This document shows positions 11,901-23,900 of a stretch of DNA of 64,000 nt, in pieces (position 1 is the first letter of the stretch; the number at the start of each line of letters is the position of its first letter). The notes beneath the pieces were generated by a model. The model made no database searches. It worked only from the letters and a program-made list of their open reading frames with translations, and was not told where the DNA came from. Origin of the DNA: Platanthera guangdongensis (taxonomy: Eukaryota; Streptophyta; Magnoliopsida; Asparagales; Orchidaceae). The DNA is taken from assembly GCA_039583875.1 (NCBI GenBank), contig CM077150.1:1332501-1396500 (forward strand), given 5' to 3'. The translations under genes were made by a program, and so were the position numbers.

Positions 11901-14900
11901 AGTTGGCAACCCTAATAATCGCCTACTTGCCACAATTCGACCTACTGTTGCAAGGCTTCCTGAAGCAAGACAGACGTCACATCTGCCTATCACCCTGGAG
12001 TCCCACCAGGGAGCACACCCTGGAATCCACTAGGGCATCTTTATCAGGGCTGCAACCCATACACCCCAACTCATCTCCAGCATCGGTCACAATGCGGTAG
12101 GTTGTTGAGGCCGAAGATCGAACACCCGACCTCCTAGATAAAGAATTCTCAATTGAATTCTCATCACCAACTGAGTTGCAGCCCAGTAGTGATGATAGCT
12201 CTGGTGTAAGACTCTTATCTAGGAGGTGGGTGTTTGATCCCGGGACTCAACAACCTACCATTTTCTGGTGATGAGAGGTGGAGAGTTGGTTGGAGTGTAT
12301 AGGCTGCAGCCCTGATGAAAGCCGTCTTGTTGAGATGTCAGGGTGGGCACACTGGTGGTGATGCTAGGGTGGCAGGCAGGTAGGACTCCTATCATGCATC
12401 ATAAAAGTGCGCGTTTATGATGTAAGACGGGCGTTACACCTGCCCGCCACCCTGACATCACAACTTGGGGGCCCACCCTGGCATCTCACCAAGGCTGCAT
12501 CCCATACACCCAACCCATCTTTGGGCCGACAACAATCACAATAGGTTGTTGAGGCCGGGAATCGAACACCCGAACTCCTAGATAAGAAGCTCTCACTAGA
12601 GCTGTCATCACAAACTAAGCTGCACTTTTATGATGCAGGACAAGAGACAAGCTTGTTTGCCACCCTGGAGTCCCACCAGGGGGCCACCCTGGAATCCACC
12701 ATGGTGGATTTAACAGGACTGCAACCCATACACGCCAACCCATCTCTAGCACCGAACACAATACGATAGGTTGTTGAGGCCGGGGATCAAACACCCGACC
12801 TCCTAGATAAAGAGTTCTCAATTGAACTATCATCACCAACTGAGCTGCAAATCAATTGCTGATGAGAGCTCTGCTAAAAGACTCTTATTTAGGAAGTCGG
12901 GTGTTCAATCCCGGGGATCAACAACCTACCATTTCCTGGTGATGGAAGGAAAAAAGCTGGTTGGGATGTATGGGCTGCAACCCAAATGAAAGCTACCTTG
13001 GTGAGATGCTAGGGTGGGACCTCTGGTGATGATGCCAGGGGTGTGATGTTTGTCCTGCATCACTTCCCCATCCCTCTAACCCAAGGGCTTGACCACTATT
13101 TCAAGCCACCATCCTCGATGTCTACCAGACACCACAACCCCATCCAACCACCATTAGCCTCTTCCAAACCTACCCTGTCCCAAATCCGCCCACCCATTAG
13201 CTTTATATCCATATGGAAAGGAGCGGCTCACTTTCCCCTTCATGGATCTTGCCTCGGTTCTTGATTCCGACTCCTGAATCTCCTTCACCACGCCTTGTTA
13301 AGCCCACCATTCCGCTCTACCATCCCCAAAGTCGTTGCACAAACCCTCTTCCCTCCTACGAGAAACCACAAAAGCCGCTACCCCACAGGATTCCTATGAC
13401 TTCACTTATGACCCACTTATTTGATGAGTTCTCGTGTGCGGACCTTTATTTTCAGTATTGTTGTATAATTTGATTATATGATTATAGATGCATGGTTCTT
13501 GTGGTTTACTTGTGTGGGACTAATCTTGGCTTGTAGGAACTTCATCGCTTGCACGTATTAGTTGTTGGTTCACGCGGAGGAAAGCCTAAATCTGATCACC
13601 TGAGAATTAATTACAATGTTTATAATTAACTAATTGGGATTTATTATTTAGTTACTGTTTGTAATCTTTTCGTCGAACCCTGTGTTAATTGCATACATCA
13701 ACCTCGACTAGATTGAGTTGTCTTCCCCGACACTATACCTAGGGTTGCATATTTAGAGTTCATGCACCTAGACTACCCTACATCTTATGTATGGTCGAAT
13801 TGTGGCAAAATATAATACTAAGGTTGCTACAACTGGGAGGTTTGTCGCGCATCCAGGAGTATATAGGAACTTTCCGTTCCAAACCAAATGTTGTGCTAGG
13901 TTGGAGGGAGAAGAAGGCTCAAGATGAGGACTGATGAGCTAGAAAGTTCTAGGCGAGGAATCTGATGAGCTATTAGCATTGCCCCTATAATGCAGGACGG
14001 CGCGTAAAGTTTGCGCGCATGTCGGCTATTTCTAAGAAACCCTAAATGCATGCAATGAATAATTGAATTTTTTAGCGGGCGTTGCACGAACTTTAAGAAA
14101 TCAAACAACTAGAATTTTGTAAAGCATAAAACCACCATTTTGTTTAAAAATTAAATTTTCTTAAAAATGGTTCAAATTCTAAATCCGGGGAAGGAAGTTA
14201 ACAACTTTCGTTCCGTTTCCCTTGTCGTAGCAAAACGGAAATCGTGAACTCCAAATACGTTTCCGTTTGGAGTTTTCGACGTAGCGTTTGCTGACAAAAT
14301 TCGGGTGAAAACCCAACAATGAGTCTATTATCATACAAGAAAATAGAGAGGCACGCACAAAGGAACAAGATAGAAACACTTACCCACGAAAAAAAGGAGT
14401 CTTTACGTATTCGAAGTCGATGGCGATCACGGGAGGAACTCCTTGTCACCTTCGATCTCCCGCTCCGAGGTCGGTCGCTATCGCACACGGGCACCACGAA
14501 AGAATCTCACTCACTCTCACACGAAAGTGGTTCCACAGAATCTCTCCAAGCAAGAAGCCACTCATCACATAAACAATTCTCTATGCACTATACTTCACAA
14601 ACAACTCCAAGCAACGTTCCACTCACTCACTGTTCGTGGAGTCAGCAAACTGCCCTCTCTATTCTCTACCGCAGCCAATCGGCCAACTAATTTCCCGAGC
14701 CTCATGCAATTGCTACTCCTCTCCAACAGGATTCACAAACAACAACTATCAATAAATCCACCACAGCTACCTAATGTTTACTTCTCAGCAAAAAATGGTC
14801 AGCAGAGAAATAAAAATAAGACCACTTTCATCCAACTATTCACCTTTGGAAACAAAGAAACAAAAATCACTGATCAAGCACAGTGAAATTAATTTTACTG

Positions 14901-17900
14901 TTCACAGAATCTTCAGCTAAACAGTCCACCGTGTTTCTTCTTCTTCTTCAAACGGGGAAGCAACAGGAAGTTAAGCAACTTTCTAAATCTCACGAACAAA
15001 GACAAGCAAACAGCCAACCTAAATAAACTTAATCACTATACATCATCTTCTCTCTCGGAAGGTAACTACAACAAAACTCCCGCAGTTTCAAATATTCTTC
15101 ATCAATCATCATTTCAACATCAACAACTAAATATAAACAGCTACAACTACAGGGAAGAAATCACTCTAATCTTCACAACCAAAACATTCGTATGTTCATC
15201 AATAATCACCCCCTAACAACTGATTAGAGATCCCCTTATATAGGGCAAAATGAAAACAATAAAAGAAGAAAATGGAAATAACTTCCCCGTCGGCCATGGC
15301 TGAAATAGAAACCGTGGGAGGTGGAGATCGTGCTGAAACCGCCAGGAGAAGTTGTTCCCTACACTTACGAGTACGGGAGGGGTTGCGGCAACGGATGGAG
15401 GACCGAATTTGTCGCCAAAAATCAACGGAGCAGAGCTTCAGCAACATCATCGTGCGGGCTTTAATGGCATGCCGCGATATTGCAGAGACAGGATTCAAGC
15501 CCTAATTGTGCGGCTTTGCTGAAGTCGGGAAGGAGACCCAGGACTGGTGCGGCGTTGGGACTTTTGCGTCGACCTGATATGGACTGGTCTCCACCACCCT
15601 ACCCCTTGTTGATGAGTCATATTTAAAGGTAGTGGTAGGGGGTATACCGTCCACCAAGAGATAGACCCCACCCCTACGTGAGATCCTTCTGGTTGCGGCG
15701 TGCTGCAACAAGTTGATCTTGTCGCCAGATGACGGACTGAGTTGTCCCTGAGAGGTGAAGCGAGGTAACTGCGAGCTTCCCTCGTAGGGGACTTATTATA
15801 CTTACATGACTGTCCTTTATTGGTCCGACGAGTACATAGCATACATAACCCTTGCTTTTTCCAGGCTCGTTACAAGGTCGAAAAAACTGTGCATCGACTG
15901 CATCATGTCGACCGCATCATGTCGACTGCATCGACTTCTACAACTGGAATCCAGTCGACAAGTCTACTTGCCAGCAAACCTTCTAGCCGACAAACGGCCT
16001 TACTATTTCTAATCAACTAAGTTTGTCTTTACACCCATAACCTTTATGAGTCGAGCCATCTCGATCAATTATTCAATTTCTCGTGCATTATTATGTGCGA
16101 TCTCATAAGCTCATATTATGCTGGTAGCGAGACTAACTCATTGACTACTTCTAGATCACAAAGACTCCAACAATTATCACCTTCTTCTTCCTAGTCTTCT
16201 TCTTCTTCTTCTAACTCTTCCTCCTCTTATTCTTCTCCTTCCCTTCTTCTAATTCTTCCTCGTTTTTCTTCCTCCCCGGGACATTTCTCTTCTTTTTTTC
16301 ACACTGCTCTTCCTTGCGTCAATGTTTTTTCGTTTCTCGGCTATCGTTTTTTTTGAAGGATATGAGATGAGAAGCAGGAGGGCTTTTTTTGTTTTGATTT
16401 CGCTCCTCTATATTTAGCTTTCAAAATCCATCTGCTAGCCTTTGATTTGATAAATCCATGCTGCTTATGCCCCAACTGAAATTTGTTGTATGAGGCTTCA
16501 CTATCTGCATTTTTTTCCTTTTTTCCGGTCCTGGGAAAGGGAGGGTCATTCTTGAGTAGGAAGGGAGAGGGATAAAAGAGAACCTGGGAGGAGGGGGAAG
16601 GCTCGTTGATGGGCCCGCGAACAGACTCTTACTGTGGTTGGTTCGTTGAGTCGATCGCCGCGGGCTTGCTCGGGTAGGCAAGTGCACCTATCGCAAGTAG
16701 TACTCGATATTCGGGGGAATACCGAGGTCGTATTGTTCTCGGGGTCGCGTTGACTATTCTTACTCCTCCGGGAGGACTATTATTTTACTGAAAGTAAGGT
16801 TGATTTTTTTTACTTAATAAAAAGGCGGAAAAGCAAAGGAGCGAAAAAACGATTTAGAGAATATTCGATGAAGGGTTAACGCTCGGCATCGAATCGGATT
16901 AAGACTAAAATAATTTTTAATAATAAAAAGACTTAATTTTCAAATTAATAATAAGGCAACTTGGCCGTGGAGGTTCCACAAATGTGAGCTCACCTAGCTA
17001 TAGGGATATCGCTCACCTAAACGTTAAGACTATTCGACCGAACGTTAGTCCGACGAAGGATTCCTCTTAACGCCCGCTATACGCTAAGAACCCCGCTATT
17101 GGGTGGGGGACCCAATCCGGTAGAATTACGCTTGTCCTCTCTCGAGGGGGCGCACGCAACTCTATTTACCCAGGGGTGATCGGTCCATATGCACGGCCTC
17201 TCGGCTAGCTAGCATATGGACTACGGAAATAGGGCCCACACATCGATTATGTGGTCCTACGCGTCGTAAACCCGGGGTAAACCCTAAGTGCTTAAATTAA
17301 AATGAAAAAAAGAACTTTAATTATTATAAATCATTTCAAATGTCCCAATGCTCTTCGATGCCGAGGCTAATAGCGATTAGCCACACATCGGTATGGGGAC
17401 GGCTTATAATTTAGTGAGGCGCGAGTTCGAAATTAAATGCTAAACGATTATAAGAAAGAGACAAAAGAAAAATAACAATATTTAGAGAGCTAAAAAGTTA
17501 ACTAAATGAGAACTCACGCACACTCCAAATTATAAATTAAACAAAAGCTAAGTTACACATAAAAGAAAATTGCATATTCAAATTTGCGAGTCCCACTCAA
17601 ACGAGTGGGGGCGGTAAATAAAGGCTGAAAATTGCAAGTCCTACTCAAACGAGTAGGACTGAAATGAAAGCGAGTCCTACTCAAATGAGTAGGAGAAAAT
17701 AATGCGATTACAGGGCTAAAAAGTCCGGCCATTTAACTCAAGTGAGTAGGCGGAAAAAAATAAAGAAAGTAAAATTGCAAGTCCTACTCAGACGAGTAGG
17801 ACTGAAATAAAGTCCGGCCATTTAAACTCAAGTGAGTAGGCGGAAAAATAAAGAAAGAAAAATTACAAGTCCTACTCGAACGAGTAGGACTGAAAATGAA

Positions 17901-20900
17901 AACGATGCGCCATTTAACTCTTAACGAGTAGGCGGAAATAAATGCACACGAACACACACACCCCATATGAAATTCAAGAAAGCAATAAAGCTAACACCTA
18001 CACTCACACACTCTACATAATTTGAATCAAAGCATTAAAAGGAAAGCATTAAAAGAAAGCATGAAAAGCTAACACCTACACTCACACACTCTACACAATT
18101 TAAATCAAAGCATAAAAATTATACACCTACACTCACACACACTTCATGAAAAATCAAAGTTACCTAAAAATTAAAACTTTAACTATTTCAAGCATAGGTT
18201 TTGCCAAAAACAAATAAAAAGAAGAAATTAAAATTTTTGAAGACAAAAGTTTTTCAAAATAAATTAAAAACCAAAGTTTTTGAAAAATAAAAATTTCAAC
18301 ATTTTCATTCCTAGGATTTCATAAAAGAGCAAAAAAGGTTGAAATAAAAGTGAAAGAAGGAAAAAGGTTTTCATTCCAAAATGAAGCTAAGTAAAAAAAA
18401 CAAGGAAACTTTAACTCTTTTACATACTCATAAGAGTGAAGATGTTGAAGAAGACAAGAAAAAAAAGGAAAACCTAATTCATCATTTCATGAGTTTCTAA
18501 CAAAACCTATTTTGAAAAATCAAAGGCATATAAAGAGGAAAACATAACATTCCTAAGCATGAAAACAAATAAAAAAAACATGTAAAGTAAGCAAATTACA
18601 CTCATACACACACACACACTTTTCATAAATGAAGAACAAGTGAAGAACAAAGAATAAAAAGGGAAAGAGGTGAGCCATCCAAATGAACTTTTCATGCCAA
18701 ATAAAGAGAGAAAATCTAACATTTTTATTAAAATTTTCAAGCTATTACAAAGCTAAAAGGTAAATCAAAAACAAAACATGAAATAAGAAGGGAGAAATCT
18801 CCTTACATAGCACTAGAATCCACGGATTAGCCCACAAAAAGACACTAACTTGGCCCAAAAATCTGAACCCTTGGACCTTACAGAACTGGGCTATTTATAG
18901 GAAAAAATTTCTAAGTACACGCCCTCGGTCACGGGCGTGACATGGGGGCGTGACAGTACTATTCATGAAGGCGGCTGGCGATTGGACAGCAAAGTTGACT
19001 TCGGGCTGAGTTTGCAGCAGTCACGCCCCAGGTCACGGGCGTGACCTAGGGCGTGTCGGGGAGGTAGAACCGGGCGCGGGTCGCGTCAAATGTCTTCGGC
19101 AGCATCTTGTCGGGCCAGCTGGAAAGGTCACGCCCCATGTCACGGGCGTGACTATGGGCGTGACAGTCGGGTCGACACTCGACGAATGTCGAGCGGAAGT
19201 GTCGAGTCGAAATCGTTGAGCTGAAATTGGGTCACGCCCCATGTCACGGGCGTGACATGGGGCGTGACCTTTCCAGCTGGCCCGACAAGATGCTGCCGAA
19301 GACATTTGACGCGACCCGCGCCCGGTTCTACCTCCCCGACACGCCCTAGGTCACGCCCGTGACCTGGGGCGTGACTGCTGCAAACTCAGCCCGAAGTCAA
19401 CTTTGCTGTCCAATCGCCAGCCGCCTTCATGAATAGTACTGTCACGCCCCCATGTCACGCCCGTGACCGAGAGCGTGTACTTAGAAATTTTTTCCTATAA
19501 ATAGCCCAGTTCTGTAAGGTCCAAGGGTTCAGATTTTTGGGCCAAGTTAGTGTCTTTTTGTGGGCTAATCCGTGGATTCTAGTGCTATGTAAGGAGATTT
19601 CTCCCTTCTTATTTCATGTTTTGTTTTTGATTTACCTTTTAGCTTTGTAATAGCTTGAAAATTTTAATAAAAATGTTAGATTTTCTCTCTTTATTTGGCA
19701 TGAAAAGTTCATTTGGATGGCTCACCTCTTTCCCTTTTTATTCTTTGTTCTTCACTTGTTCTTCATTTATGAAAAGTGTGTGTGTGTGTGTATGAGTGTA
19801 ATTTGCTTACTTTACATGTTTTTTTTATTTGTTTTCATGCTTAGGAATGTTATGTTTTCCTCTTTATATGCCTTTGATTTTTCAAAATAGGTTTTGTTAG
19901 AAACTCATGAAATGATGAATTAGGTTTTCCTTTTTTTCTTGTCTTCTTCAACATCTTCACTCTTATGAGTATGTAAAAGAGTTAAAGTTTCCTTTGTTTT
20001 TTTTACTTAGCTTCATTTTGGAATGAAAACCTTTTTCCTTCTTTCACTTTTATTTCAACCTTTTTTGCTCTTTTATGAAATCCTAGGAATAGAATGAAAT
20101 GTTGAAATTTTTATTTTTCAAAAACTTTGGTTTTTAATTTATTTTGAAAAACTTTTGTCTTCAAAAATTTTAATTTCTTCTTTTTATTTGTTTTGGCAAA
20201 ACCTATGCTTGAAATAGTTAAAGTTTTAATTTTTAGGTAACTTTGATTTTTCATGAAGTGTGTGTGTGAGTGTAGGTGTATAATTTTATGCTTTGATTTA
20301 AATTGTGTAGAGTGTTGTGAGTGTAGGTGTTAGCTTTTCATGCTTTCTTTTAATGCTTTCCTTTTAATGCTTTGATTCAAATTATGTAGAGTGTGTGAGT
20401 GTAGGTGTTAGCTTTATTGCTTTCTTGAATTTCATATGGGGTTTGTGTGTTCGTGTGCATTTATTTCCGCCTACTCGTTAAGAGTTAAATGGCGCATCGT
20501 TTTCATTTTCATCCTACTCGTTCGAGTAGGACTTGTAATTTTTCTTCTTTATTTTTCGCCTACTCACTTGAGTTTAAATGGCCGGACTTTATTTCAGTCC
20601 TACTCGTCTGAGTAGGACTTGCAATTTTACTTTCTTTATTTTTTTCCGCCTACTCACTTGAGTTAAATGGCCGGACTTTTTAGCCCTGTATTCGCATTTA
20701 TTTTCTCCTACTCATTTTGAGTAGGACTCGCTTTCATTTCAGTCCTACTCGTTTGAGTAGGACTTGCAATTTTCAGCCTTTATTTACCGCCCCCACTCGT
20801 TTGAGTGGGACTCGCAAATTTGAATATGCAATTTTCTTTTATGTGTAAACTTAGCTTTTGTTTATTTATAATTTGGAGTGTGCGTGAGTTCTCATTTAGT

Positions 20901-23900
20901 TAACTTTTTAGCTCTCTAAATATTGTTATTTTTCTTTTGTCTCTTTCTTATAATCGTTTAGGCATTTAATTTCGACTCGCGCCTCACTAAATTATAAGCC
21001 GTCCCATACCGATGTGTGGCTAATCGCTATTAGCCTCGGCATCGAAGAGCATTGGGACATTTGAAATGATTTATAATAATTAAAGTTCTTTTTTTCATTT
21101 TAATTTAAGCACTTAGGGTTTACCCCCGGGTTTACGACGCGTAGGACCACATAATCGATGTGTGGGCCCTATTTCCGTAGTTCATATGCTAGCTAGCCGT
21201 GAGGCCGTGCATATGGACCGATCACCCCTGGGTAAATAGAGTTGCGTGCGCCCCCTCGAGAGAGGACAAGCGTAATTCTACCGGATTGGGTCCCCCACCC
21301 AATAGCGGGGTTCTTAGCGTTAGCGGGCGTTAAGAGGAATCCTTCGTCGGACTAACGTTCGGTCGCGAATAGTCTTAACGTTTAGGTGAGCGATATCCCT
21401 ATAGCTAGGTGAGCTCACATTTGTGGAACCTCCACGGCCAAGTTGCCTATTATTAATTTGAAAATTAAGTCTTTTATTATTAAAAATTATTTTAGTCTTA
21501 ATCCGATTCGATGCCGAGCGTTAACCCTTCATCGAATATTCTCTAAATCGTTTTTTCGCTCCTTTGCTTTTCGCCTTTTTATTAAGTAAAAAAAATCAAC
21601 CTTACTTTCAGTAAAATAATAGTCCTCCCGGAGGAGTAAGAATAGTCAACGCGACCCGAGAGAGAATAGAACATACGACCTCGGTATTCCCCCGAATATC
21701 GAGTACTACTTGCGATAGGTGCACTTGCCTACCCGAGCAAGCCCGCGGCGATCGACTCAACGAACCAACCACAGTAAGAGTCTGTTCGCGGGCCCATCAA
21801 GTTTTTGGCGCCGTTGCCGGGGAAATCTCTTTTCGAGTTGCTATTTCGAATTCCGGAGTCTATTAATTTTACTTATTTTCTAATAAAACAAAAAAAAACT
21901 AAAAACTTTATTTTAACAAAAAACACAAAAAAAGAGTTTATTTTTGTTTTATTTTTGTTTGGGTGTATGACCGAGGACAACCCTCAGAGTCTGAAGATTT
22001 AGACTTCGACCCTGAGATCGAACGCTCTCTGCGCGTATCCGATCTCATCGCCGAAATCCTTCTTTAGATCCCGAGGAATCTATCGAGAGAGAACCCATGT
22101 TGTAGTTATGGCCGCCCCTAACATTCCCCCGGCGGCGAGCGTACTATGTCTTATTACGCCCGGCCTAACCTGGATGATTCAGGGTCGAGTATTGTTCGCC
22201 CTGCGGTGGCCATAATAATTTTGAAATAAAGTCAAGTGTCATTCAAATGGTCCAAAACGCCGTGCAGTTCGATGGACTGCCGGATGAGGACCCGAATGTC
22301 CACTTGTCCAATTTCTTGGAGATATGCGACACCTTCAAGATCAATGGCGTCACTGATGACGCCATTCGTTTGCGATTATTTCCTTTTTCCCTTAAGTCCA
22401 AAGCCAAGGCGTGGTTGAATGCCCTCCGCGAGGATGTATCACCACGTGGGCTGAGTTGACGGAACGGTTCCTAACGAAGTACTTTCCGCCGCCAAAAACT
22501 GCAAAGTTGCGGGCGGACATTTCTTCGTTTGTGCAGAACGATCCCGAGTCTCTATACGAGACTTGGGAACGATTTAAGGAATTCCTCCGCCGTTGCCCGC
22601 ACCACGCGCTGCCACGTGGTTGCAAGTTCAAATTTTTTATAATGGGCTGAATTTTCAGACGCGTCAAATGATTGACGCGGCTGCCGGGGGAACGCTTAAC
22701 AACAAAACCCCCGAGGCCGCCCAGGCTTTATTCGAAGAGATGGCTATGAACGCCTATCAATGGAACGTCCCGCGGGGACGGCCAAAGCCGGCGGCTGGTC
22801 TTTTTGAAGTGGATGCCACTGCTCTCTTGACCCTTCAAGTTGAAAGGTTAACAAAGCAGGTGGCGGAGATGTCTGCTGCTCCTCCACTCCGCCTTGTTTT
22901 TATTCCCCCTAATGTCTGCGTAGCTGAAGAGTTCGTGGACTTCATGGGAAATTCGGGTCGTCCTCCCTTCAACCCCAACAACAACCCTTATAGTAATAAC
23001 TATAATCGGGTTGGAGGAATCACCCCAACTTCTCGTGGAGCACCCGAATAATGCTCAGCGTCCCCCTATTTCTTATGCGCCCGGATTTCTTCCTCCCCCT
23101 CCTCTTCCGAAACCCTCCCCGATGAGGGAAAATTTTTCGAAGTATTGCGTCCAACGAGTCAAATATCCGGAACATCACCGGATCGCTAAAAACACTCGAA
23201 CAACAGGTTGGACAGCTGGCGAGGATGATGTCCGAGCGCGCGCTCGGGGCACTGCCGGGAAACACGGAGCCCAATCCGCGGGGAAAACGCCAACGCTATA
23301 ACCCTCCGTAGCGGAAAGGAGGTGGTCGATCCAAAACGGACCGACCCTCAGGTACATATTTCACCTCCGACCCCTCTTCCTCTTTCTTCGCTCACGCCAC
23401 CTTTACCTATTATAAAAGAAAAAATATTTTAAACAAGGCTCTCCCGTATCCGCATAAGTTAGAAAACGAGCGTAAGGACGCGCAATATGAAAAATTTATT
23501 TTATTATTAAAACAAATTCACATTAATGTTCCTTTTTGCGAGGCTATCTCGCAAATGCCCAAATATGCGAAATTTTTAAAAGAACTACTTTCTAATAAAC
23601 GCAAATTAGAGGATATTTCGCATGTATCTCTCAACGCTGTCTGCTCGGCGGCCCTTACTATAAATTGCCCGCAAAACAAAACGACCCGGGACGGTTTTCC
23701 ATCCCGTGCCTTTTTGGCGATATATTAGTAAAGTACGCCTTAGCTGATTTAGGGGCTAGCATTAATCTGATGCCGTTCTCGCTTTTCGCGTTTAGGTTGG
23801 GTACTCCTAGTCCTACGAATATGCGCATCCAATTAGCGGATCGCTCGGTTAAGTTCCCTATCGGGGTAGTGGAGGACGTCCTTGTCCGAGTCGACAAGTT

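Larger units (their letters stand above)
16607..19164 (-). repeat. Athila-like LTR 3' part, inverted arm (left)
   Basis: Reverse complement of 19,231-21,799 along its whole 2.56 kb, with scattered small insertions and deletions. It begins TGATGGGCCC, the complement of the LTR 3' terminus, and carries the same promoter on the minus strand (TATA at 18,891-18,900 as CTATTTATAG). Confidence 0.9.
19231..21799 (+). repeat. Athila-like LTR 3' part, direct arm
   Basis: The functional-orientation arm ending GGGCCCATCA two bases before the tRNA-Asp primer region. It contains the TATA box, the AT-rich R/U5 region and the palindrome array. The first 250 bp hold repeated GTCACGCCC/GGGCGTGAC motifs. Confidence 0.85.

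Noticed and set aside
11966..13062. tRNA genes
   Set aside because: Only A- and B-box-like parts exist; the sequence between and after them does not make a tRNA, and the unit repeats as a SINE.
14198..15505. Overlapping ORFs of 66-147 codons
   Set aside because: No recognisable domain, frames overlap on both strands, and no splice structure could be defended.
17580..20820. Regular palindromic repeats looking like a CRISPR array
   Set aside because: The repeats lie inside plant LTRs, spacers are themselves repeated, and the setting is a plant nuclear genome.
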